A stretch of DNA of 64,000 bases. It comes from Scedosporium boydii (Eukaryota > Ascomycota > Sordariomycetes > Microascales > Microascaceae). Positions 54,858-64,000 of this stretch are shown here, piece after piece. The translations under genes and the position numbers were made by a program. The first letter of the stretch is position 1. Every line of letters starts with the position of its first letter. The stretch spans positions 81,055-145,054 of the forward strand of contig NJFT01000090.1 of NCBI GenBank assembly GCA_002221725.1. Direction: 5' to 3'. The notes under the pieces are model-generated. The model did not search any database. It was not told where the DNA came from and worked only from the letters and a program-made list of their open reading frames with translations.

Positions 54858-57800
54858 TTACTCATCGTCGGCGGCGGCGCAGGTCCTCGGAATCAAGTCA
54901 AACTAGAGTTGGTTAGCGTCTCCATCTACCATACAGAGTATTATTTCCTTGGGAGAAAATATTAACAGAGAAACAAAACTTACCTCTTGGCTCTTCAAGT
55001 CCCATCTTCTGCTGATAGATACACCGAAGAGCGTCCTAAGAGCGTTGTTAGAGGGGATATGAGATGTTGGGGTAAATGATAGTTTACACTTACGGCGCGG
55101 AAACCTGTCCGAATACGGCGTACTCTGCTTCTGCGCCGTAACAATATTCCCAAGGCAGCTCAGTAGAAGACAGAGGTGTAGACCCGACCTTTGATGTCAA
55201 CACCTACATCAATCTATCATTTATAGAGAGAAAATTTCAGTATAGGCCATATTTATAGGTCGGTTAATTCTGCTTCCCAAACTTACCGCAGAGTTGGGGA
55301 CACCTAGGGCCGCGTCGAAGACGATGCCGAAGGTAATAACCGGAGTTCTGGAAAAGAAAAAACATAGAAAGCCCATGTAAGTAATCTCTCCCTAGATCGT
55401 TGTAGGTATGTAGTTATCGACCTACACTACGGCCTCTACCAGGCCTTCGGCATGGACGTTGTACGTGAACTGAGGTTTTTCGGAGACAGCTAGTCCGGAG
55501 CCCGCACCCTCGATAACTGGCTCGTCATCGACATCGGGGTTGAATGGACGTGTCCAGGTAGATGGGGCAGGGTATTGCTGCATAAAGTCCCATTTGGCAA
55601 CATCAAATGAAACTCGAGCGTTTCTAGAGACGAACCATTAGCAAGGACGAGTCGGTCGTCTGGAAGATTTTCTAGGGCTTCGCTTTTCTGCCACTCACGC
55701 GTTTAACGTCGCCCTTCCGTTGAGTTGACTCAGCAGACGGAATTGAGGCCCAATTGTGACGATGCCCGGAATCTTGAAGCTAGCACCGAGAGCCGCGACT
55801 CCTGTTGTATGACCGGGGAGTAGTGGTCAGTCCAAAACCTTCTTTCTATCCCCGAGAAGGGCATGGGTGATCGGACATACCGAAGAGTTCTTTGGTCCCA
55901 GTGGAGAACCGGAGCTCGGCGTCTGCCTGGAAGTTTAGGGACACCTCGATATCACCCTTGTTCCTGAACGTCGCGTGCGACTGTTCGAAGCTAGCAAGGT
56001 CTGTCAAGTCTCCGATAAGCGTCACCACAGCCGCCGTTTCCACATTAATGTTCACGTCCGCCCAAATTTTCGCGTACACATCGACGCCAGGACACTCCTT
56101 TTCCTCCTCGAATAGAATCAACCTGACGTTCTCGTGGACGCCGTGGCGCACGAGATCGTAGTCCAGGTCCACTTGCTTCTGTCGGTTAACCCAATCTGCC
56201 ACGGCGACTGAGAACCAGCGCTTGTGTAGCTCATCCATCTCGTGCTCGGAAGTGGAACGCCTTTCGACACGCCATGTGTGGTCGAGGTACCGTTCCCATG
56301 ATGCACTATGCATTGTTTTGACTTCATGCTCGATCTCACGCTTTGACTTTTTGGAACCGGGTGCGGCGGCTACGTGAATGGTTCTAGTTAGTAAACCCGG
56401 CAAGATGTACGCATACGCCGTCGAAAGAAAAAAAAAAAAGATCGTTTTGGGCGTTTTTGGGGGAAGGGTGGGGGAATCTTACCGACAATCTCGGACCAAT
56501 ATCCGGGGTTGTCACTGTAGTCGATACGTAGCTTTATGCGCTTGTCTCGCCGCCCTTGGAGTCTGTGGAAGCCGTAGTCGAACGTCAGGTTGTATACCCT
56601 CGGTTGGATGACACCGCGCTTCGATAGCCTCCGCTTCAGGGACTTGGGCATGGTCACGGGAGTATCCTCACTTATCAAATCCAGACTCACAGCCATGGCG
56701 TATTTCCCAGGACCGCAGTGGTCCGGCATCTCCACGACGGTATCCGGGACGCCTCCTTTAAAGATGACGCCGCAGTTGCTCTCGTCAGACTCGTCCGTAC
56801 AAACCATTTTTGCCGTCTGTCTTCCTTCATGCGCCTCTTCGTCACAATCGAAAACCTCCCAGTGCGACCCATCCCGCTTATCCAAGCTAGATATGTCCTC
56901 TTCAGGGCCGGACATGATGTGCCAACCAAAGCTGTTAGCATCAGGATCGTCGCTACCACTGGGACGACGTTTGCCACCCATGGACTCGTCGACTTGGATT
57001 GCAAATGTTTGCTTATCAGACTCTAGAATCTCGTCGTGGTCCGGGAAAAGGTTCTCCAAGGGAACGAGCAAATCTCGGATTTTGACCCTGAGGTCATCTG
57101 CATCACAGCACAGCTGAGGCCAGAAAATCAGGTCGGCCTGTAGGTTGGGCGGTGAGAGGCCACCAGGCGCCTTCTGGCGACATTCAATCCCGCCACCCAT
57201 CTCATGCCTGCCGAAGCTCACCTCGTTTCCGTAGCAGTCGGGGTTACATCCATCAAAAGGGTTAGCTCTCCAAACACACGAAGACATATCCACGTCACCC
57301 TCGCAACAGAGAGCTTCGTACCCAGACCGGCATTTTCTCCCCTTGCGGAAGGTAGCAAACTTCTTTCCTGGTACGCATGGGTCGGAGCCCGCCGGCTTTC
57401 GGGTCGACATGTCAATGTCGATGCAGTTACCCTCATCCCACTCACAGAGCTTGGTACCGCCTTCTTCTATCTCGCAGCAGTAGTCGGCTTCTCCAATGAA
57501 TGAGCAAGCTCTATCCTTGCCTTCTGAGTTCTTATAGTATTGGCTCGTCGCGATACGAAACTCTCCCACCCGGCAACTATTCGTTTGTTCGCACTCAAGC
57601 CCCCCAAAAAGGGTTGGAGCGCTCCAGCGACAACTCTCCGGATCTGGCGAGTTGTTCATGGGGCAGCATAAATGCTGGTAGGGTTCGTTCAACGATGACT
57701 TCGGAAACCAAGGACACCGGACAGTGGTTATGACGTTGGTTCCTGGAGGGCATGAGCCGTCGCAATCTATGAAATGGCAATCCAAAACGTCAGTTTGTTT

Positions 57801-60127
57801 GTTTCAGTTATACACTAGAACACGAATATGGACGAGATGTGCGCGGCAAGAGTTTCTATGGGAAACAAGAGGGGATGAGCCTTACTTGACCAGAAGCAAG
57901 AACCATCTAAATCGACGGTGCGCCAGTCTTGCCCGTCACCGACAGCGCCGTTAACGTCCCTGAATTTTCCAAGGCCATCGGGTTGTAATACAGCGTCAAG
58001 GAGCGAGTTCTCATACGTATCCTGATCAATGGCCCATATGAACAAGCCGCGAAGGCTGTCAAAATATGCGCATTCAGTTAACGATATGAACGACTCCACC
58101 GAGGCGGTATGTGATACGGTGTCAAGCCAACACTTACCCGAGATCATTAGCGAACTCGACCTTCTTCTGGATCGTGTGTTCGTCGTCATAGGACACCCAC
58201 TGGTCTTTCTGGTAACTATGGATTAGGTTAGCAGAGAATAACAGTAGAGCCGGTGTTTTCTGTATTATTTTGGTGGGAAGATTTACGTAAAGTACATCAC
58301 CTCCTCCTGCTCGTCGTATACGGGTTTAGGACTCCAAGCTTGTCGGACTTCGTCAATGTCTGCATACGACATATACCCCCCTTGGCCCTTCACAAACAAG
58401 CGTTAATGGATCAAAGCCTAGAGTCTTTGCAGAATGAACAGCCGGGCCTTACTGAACAGGGCCCGACAACGCCGGGGCGAGAGAACGGGCAACCAGGTAC
58501 GGCACAAGACGGGTCTTCCAGCGTATAACTCCTAATTAACACAAGTATATATATGTTAGTGTCACCGCGACAAAATCCTCCTCACCCCCGTATCGATGGA
58601 CCACATTTGGCCTACCTCCCATAAAATGCAAGGCCAAGGTTGACTTTATTGGCGGGAACACCATTCCGCCATAGAAGGTCGAGCCCTTGCCGAATCTCCG
58701 TTAGATTCGTATGTGCATAGACGTGAGGGCCGATCCAATCCGAATCTTCGTCCCAGCTGCCATGACTAAAAAATTTGGAACAAAATTGGAAGGTCAGTCA
58801 AGGCATGCAAAATAACGAGCAGGAACCCGGCCCGGGGGAAGAGGCTGTGGGCGTCAATGCATGGTTGCCCTTACATGTCGTAAGTCATCAGATTGATCCA
58901 GTCCACATAAGGGTGTAAATTCCCTACATCAAACCAACGCATGTACCAAAAAGATGTCGGCGCCGTGAAGGAGACGCCCCATCCTCGTCCGTCAAGCGCA
59001 AAGCGGTCGTGGATGTCTTTCATCAAATATACGAAATTCTGAACATCGCGGTCCCGCCCACCGCGATCTGGCGCGCCTGGATACTCCCAGTCTAGATCGA
59101 CGCCATCAAAGCCCCATTCAAGCATAAACGTCATCAACCTATCAATGAAAATCTGCCTCTTTTCAGGCGTACTGGAGAGGTCGCCAAAAACGGGCTGCGT
59201 GTCGGTACCATTGTCACTGAATGTCCAACCGCCCAAGGCTAACCAAACTTTGAGGCCTGGAGCGTGCTGCTTCAGGTTCGTGACACTTTGAAAACCGGCG
59301 ATGGAGGCACCTCGAATAGGATGGATCTCGTATGTTTCGGGCGTGATAAACCCAAAGGCAACGTTGATATGGGTTAGGGAGTCAATCCGGATGTGACTGA
59401 GGTCCCTCTGCGCGCAGCCTCGGCTGAGCAAATTCCATGACTCCCAATAGCCAATGACGAGATCACGAACGTCGGTGCCGTGCTGCCCTGAGGGACTGGG
59501 TTGTTCACAGTTGCTCTGGCATCCTGCGCCGCAGAATTCCTATAATCATCCGCCATCTTGAGTACGACATCACGCGAGGTGGCCTTGAATGAGGGTAGAA
59601 GAGACTCAGGCTCACCTCTGTATAACCGCAAAAACCCCACGGACCACAGCACACATTGAGTGGACATTCCTTGCCGGGCGGGTCCGCGTACTGGCCGCAT
59701 TCGGGTTTAGCATCGCAATCGGCAACACATTGGCTACCGCAGTGAGCATCTTCGAATCCACACTAAGATTCAGGGGAGGAAATGAAGTCAGTGAAAACGG
59801 TCATGGATACTTTGGGCGTTACGGATATAGAGTTTAATGTTGGACGTACAAACCCGCTGTGAAGAAGGTGGAATATGGTTAGTCTCCGCAGATATCCTAG
59901 ACGACTCCACAAGTGTAAACGTACCTAACGCCATTGCAGCACGCCGTTGGTGAGCGGCATGGATTGCTTACGGAGCAGCCATCCTGCCGGGGAGAAAGAT
60001 TCTGAAGTGGATTTGACGTCTCTTCCGGCGATGCCAGTAAGTAACCGACTAACTGAAAAGCCACTATAAGACATATTAGATGTGGCAAAGCGACACCGCG
60101 ATGCGGCAGAAACGTAAGAGGACGCAT
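54858..60127 (-). CDS. Secreted CBM18-GH18 class V chitinase, 17 exons
   Basis: Exons on the minus strand: 60127-59925, 59856-59850, 59762-59616, 59539-58875, 58765-58616, 58531-58453, 58387-58287, 58215-58138, 58055-57886, 57766-56483, 56369-55881, 55801-55699, 55623-55426, 55347-55287, 55203-55094, 55035-54984 and 54902-54858. They sum to 1314 codons (1313 residues). A signal peptide occupies about residues 1-32. Cys-rich CBM18 chitin-binding modules span about 50-130 (CGQYADPPGKECPLNVCCG, GFCGYTEEFCGAGC). The GH18 barrel follows, with catalytic DGVDLDWE (Glu271), MTYDIHGSWDED and FYGRSYTL. Further Cys-rich repeats and a long C-terminal domain ending DLIPRTCAAADDE complete the subgroup-C pattern. 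The enzyme hydrolyses chitin outside the cell. Exon 2 is only 7 nt. The acceptor of exon 15 is ambiguous (three in-frame choices). It is divergent from the LysM gene. Confidence 0.88.
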
Positions 60128-60991
60128 CTCTCGAGTAAAAACGCAGGAGCCAAAGTGAAGGCAAAAAATTAAAACGAAAAATATAATTGTAAAAGAGAGT
60201 GTGTGGCTACAACGGGGTCAGCGGAACTGTAAGGAGTCATAAAATAAGGCTTAGAGGGAATCTAAAGGGTATAAGTGAGAAGAAGGTTAGAGTGACAGCT
60301 CTATAATACGAAGCTAGAGCATGCCGAGGCGTTGAAAGACCCTTGTGCTTTGTGGTTACGACCGGAAGCAGACAATCACATTGTACCTCTACTTCCAACT
60401 AGATACGGTGAATGTCACTTATCCCCGGAGACCCCGGGGGTTGGCTGTGTGTCTAATCAATACCGTCGACCGGTCCAGCTCTACATGGGACGTTTGTGTC
60501 GACCGGGAGCTATTCTCTTTTCTCGGTGGCGTTTCTCTGAGGGTCCTGGGATACAAGCCTCTAATACCCTCTAATCTCTTGGCCGCCTGATTGATAATCC
60601 CCCCTGGCAGCCTGCAGGAACGGACGCCACCAACGACTTCTTTTTATTATATCCATTGACTTCAGGGGTATGTTGCAGGGAAGCTGTGGTGATACATCAC
60701 CACCCCAGAGAACTCCGCTGCGGGGCGCTTCAATATCTCGCGCTTTAGCGTGAGATTCATCTCCCTCTCACGAGTAACTGATCATGTGTCGAAGAGGGAG
60801 GGCCACTACTTCTCATTATGCGGAGCCGCTTTCATCTAGTCGACCGTTCGGCGAGGCTAATTCACTTCCTGATGCTTCTGCTGCTCCCTTCACAAAACGA
60901 GGCCTTTTTTCCTCCCCCCATTCCTTTCCTAGCTCGTCTCCGACCCATTTCACCTACCCAAGGCCTCTTACGTCCTAAACGTTATTTGGCA
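60128..60991. promoter_or_regulatory. Bidirectional promoter, chitinase and LysM gene
   Basis: The 864 bp between the divergent starts contain short open frames without features. Shared regulation of the pair is plausible. Confidence 0.5.
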
Positions 60992-63430
60992 ATGGCGCGC
61001 GTTTTCCCGTTCGTGCTTGCTATTCTCCTGGCCGTACGGCATGCCGTCGGCGCCGTGAACATTGCCAACATCACCCCCCCTCTCGCCGGTCTCTCATCAA
61101 CCTGCATCCAAGTGCTCAACCAGCCTCTAAACTGCGACCCGCTGCTCCTCGAGATTGATCCGAAATTCTACGAGAACGACACGACCCTGAACACGGTGTG
61201 CACCTCCGCCTGCACTGCTGCATTAGACCAGTACCGGCGACGGGTGACGGGAGCCTGCGGAGCTAGCAAGTATTCGGCGAGTGATGGCTGGAGCTATCAT
61301 GCCCTCTACGCCTTTCAAATCATTTTCGAAAAGTATGAGGCGGTGTGTCTTCAGGACGGGTAAGTAGTTTCCTTTCCAATACTTGCACGAGTGCGAGAGT
61401 AGAGTGAGAGGAGCTTAGTTAGCCTCGGAATGGAGACTGTTGTTATTTAGGTGACCACCGTTTATTCCATGCTAAGCTCCTTTCGTTTCTCTTCCTTTAT
61501 AGAGCCGGCCGACGATGCAATGCGGCCATCCGTGATGCGCTCCATATCGATCCAGACACGCAAAAATCGACCGCGAACCCGGGTATGACGAGGAGTTCTT
61601 CGTCCCTTTCTTTTCTTTTGTCTCCTTCTCCGTCTTTTTTTTTTTTCCTTTTTTTTTTTTTTATTATGATCGTGTTCCTAAATCGTCAGTTTCAATGCAG
61701 ACCCAACCGCACTTTGTGACGACTGCTTCCTTTCGAGCGTGAGGCTGCGGCTTCAACAGCCACTCGCGTCTGATGAAGCGGTATCAACTTTTTTCGACTC
61801 GTTGACTTCAACTTGTGGTGTGACGACGCTCTCGATTACGACGCCTGCCACAACAACTTGGGCTATCCCGTAAGTTTTCCTTTCAATCCACCATCATTTA
61901 GTGCACTTTTTCTAATGGAGGCCATTGCGTCAGTGGAACCGAAGTTCCCGGACCGACTCCAACATGCCAAGGGACAACGTACACTATCCAGCCGGGAGAC
62001 ACCTGCCAGAGCATATCCCTCAGCGAAGGGATTAGCACCGCCCAGCTTCTGAGCGCCAATAGCCTCCCCGCATATTGTAGTGGATTTCCGACCGAGGGAT
62101 CGATCTGCATCCCGGATGCGCTTGCCTGCCAGCCCTATCAATTGACGACGGGTGCTCAGTGCAGAGACGTGGCATCGGCGAATGACATTTCTTGGACGCA
62201 GGTCGTGAGCTGGAACCGCGAGGTCGGGACCTACTGCGAGAATATTAACAAGCTCTCAAGCAGGGGATTAGTCCTCTGCGTATCGAATCCTGGTGGGTCC
62301 TGGGAGCACCCCGAGCCTGAGGAAGAGCCGACCATACCTCCGCCAAAGACCACGGCGGAACCGATGTAAGTCTCTACTAAGCAAAAGGGACAAGAACACA
62401 ACCCCTTATCCCAGGCTATGATATGAGAGATGGAGCTAACATCAATACAAAAACTTGTTAGACCCAACACGCTGCCGTTCTCAACTGTTGCCAGCCTTCC
62501 GACGCCCGCACGCCTAGAGACTCTCCCTAACCTTGGGTATCTCGACCCTTTAGCCAACGGCACACTCGATGACTGCGAACAGTACGCGAGTGGACCGGTA
62601 TACAACTATGAAGTTGACTCGTTTAATCCTGAGGTCATCTACTCCTGCGAGGGCGTCGCCGCAGCCTACGATATCTCTCTGAGCGACTTCCTAGAGTGGA
62701 ACCCAGATCTCCTGGAAACGCCAGGCGTAATAGATGAGTGTGAGTTACAAGACGGATTCCGCTATTGTGTGCAGCGAGTACGGCCGAAGTCGTCGGGTAT
62801 GACGGAGTACTGCGTCCGCGAAACATATGTTGAGCCCGGCTGGTCGTGTGCGGAGCTTCTGTTTTGGACGGACATTTCCATTGCGCGATTTGCGGCCTGG
62901 AATCCCGCCGTTGGGCCGAATTGTGAAGACTTTAAAACTGGTAAGTCGAGGTTATTCATCTAGAAACCCACATCAACCGTTCACGGATTGCTAACGACAG
63001 CAGGACTCACTTACTGTACGGATATTAGGCATTTTAGGTCTCCGGGTTCGTTCTCCCCACTGCGCTAACAACCTCGCAGGGCTAAGCCGCCGCTGATGGC
63101 TTTTGCTTTTCTAGGTCAAATATCAACTTGTATCCGATGGGCGATGGCCAACACCACAGATCGTGAGCTAACCCCTGTCCCCAACACTCTGGGATTGGCA
63201 TTAACATCCTGAAAAGCGGCCGAGGACCCTTGCGGGCAATTTGAAGACAATTACGGAATACCTCTCGCCCGCTTCGTTGCCTGGAATCCGACCGTTCTAT
63301 CGAACTGTGAGTGAATTAAACCTTGTGATTCCTTCATAGGCTCACGCCATTACTAACATTGTCAGGCTCTGGGATCGAGCTGCATTACGACTATTGCGTT
63401 GCGACGCCGACCTGGCCCCCTCCTTCTTGA
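60992..63430 (+). CDS. Secreted multi-LysM chitin-binding protein, 9 exons
   Basis: Exons 60992-61359, 61503-61582, 61701-61869, 61934-62365, 62462-62940, 63004-63045, 63115-63162, 63217-63306 and 63366-63430 give 590 residues. A signal peptide lies at about 1-20 (ARVFPFVLAILLAVRHAVG). After a Cys-containing N-terminal region of about 200 residues come LysM-type modules: YTIQPGDTCQSISLSEGIS (about 222-267), YQLTTGAQCRDVASANDIS (about 270-325), one around EGVAAAYDISLSDFLEWNP (about 380-440), another with WSCAELLFWTDIS and FAAWNPAVG (about 455-515), and a last ending FVAWNPTVLSNC (about 545-585). LysM proteins bind chitin or its fragments; in plant-associated and mycoparasitic fungi they shield hyphae or mask chitin. 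The frame is open to 60818, but ATG 60992 starts the signal peptide. Exon 6 has a CAGCAG tandem acceptor (62998-63003). Confidence 0.88.
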
Positions 63431-64000
63431 ACCCCGAGTGGCGATCCTCTTGGCTCGCCATTCTAATCTAGTTAGCTTCCTCGTTTCGTGGAGATGTTCC
63501 TCTTTGGTATCCCTCGTTGGTGGCCGGCTGCAGAACCAAAGGGAGGCGCCATGCCCTCTTTGGCAACCCATAAATTGATCAGTGGAAGACAACCCCTGTG
63601 CTTCTCTATCAATCCCTCGTTTCATGCACAGGTCCCAATTTGATCACTGAGCCTTGCTCTTCCCCCCACGGTCACCTGCATAATATTGCTCAAGGTAGTA
63701 TTCGATGTATGTGATGTCCTCGTATATGTATCGAGCAGTAAATATAATTACTAGGTGGCATCAGCCAGTGGCCAGAATTTGTCCTTGTGTAACGCGACTA
63801 GTGAAATCTGATCTGATAACGGCAGCATCCCTGCTCCTGGGGCATCAAGAGTGACAAGTGTGACGGGGATAGAGCTTCCCAAGGAGCCAGACCGACCAAC
63901 ATCAAAAGACCCCTCGCTCGTCCCCTCACCTCCCTGCCCCCTTCCCCCCTTTTCCCCATCCCCCATTCTCCCTTCCCCCTTCTCCCTTCCCCCTTCTCCC
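63431..64000. other. 3' flank of the LysM gene, ending in a C/T-rich tract
   Basis: No gene. Part of it (63855-63925) is the counterpart of the relic at 53815-53890. The last 100 bases are C/T-rich with imperfect CCCTTCTC-type repetition and run off the window. Confidence 0.6.

Noticed and set aside
1..64000. tRNA genes, rRNA, CRISPR arrays, riboswitches
   Set aside because: I looked for T-loop (GGTTCRANYCC-like) boxes and regular spaced repeats by eye and found none convincing. A covariance-model scan would be decisive and could reveal ones I missed.

Overview
The window looks like nuclear DNA of a filamentous ascomycete (Pezizomycotina). Most genes are interrupted by short GT-AG introns of about 50-130 nt with CTAAC or CTGAC-type branch sites. 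Gene families include Zn2Cys6 regulators, a LaeA-like methyltransferase, UstYa/DUF3328 proteins, DUF3176 proteins, a NACHT NTPase, and LysM and CBM18-GH18 proteins. Decayed sequences carry many CAA/CAG-to-TAA/TAG changes, as repeat-induced point mutation (RIP) leaves. I assembled all exon chains by eye from splice signals, reading frame and family motifs. I ran no search, so every family name is recognition from memory.

Left part (1-15.8 kb): the 3' part of a LaeA-like methyltransferase; a 3-hydroxyacyl-CoA dehydrogenase-type enzyme; a regulator combining two C2H2 fingers with a Zn2Cys6 cluster; a DUF1772 membrane protein; an F-box-like protein; an FAD monooxygenase; a 1858-bp Fot1/Pogo-like DNA transposon with perfect 53-bp inverted repeats, a TA target duplication and a transposase full of stops; and gene relics.

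15.8-23.4 kb is the most interesting block. It holds a UstYa/DUF3328 oxidase-like protein, two further membrane-anchored proteins that each carry two HxxHC motifs, a tiny spliced gene for a 46-residue secreted peptide with a dibasic site and a Tyr-containing tail, and a DUF924 protein. It reads as a candidate gene cluster for a ribosomally made, modified peptide (dikaritin type) with an unusually small precursor.

24.4-37.5 kb looks like a catabolic or detoxification module: two related CocE/NonD (S15-like) hydrolases flank an MFS sugar-type transporter, followed by a Zn2Cys6 regulator and a phytanoyl-CoA dioxygenase-like enzyme. The promoter between the first hydrolase and the transporter carries a duplicated unit with CCCCGTGGGG palindromes, compatible with carbon-catabolite (CreA-type) control.

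38-53.3 kb: a broken class V chitinase, a DUF3176 membrane protein, an acidic hypothetical protein, a large membrane protein, a long gene-poor stretch, and a NACHT NTPase with one clear frameshift. 53.3-64 kb: a 17-exon, 1313-residue CBM18-GH18 chitinase divergently paired with a 9-exon secreted multi-LysM protein, a pairing known in fungal chitin biology. A decayed copy of the LysM gene's last exon and downstream DNA lies beyond the chitinase 3' end.
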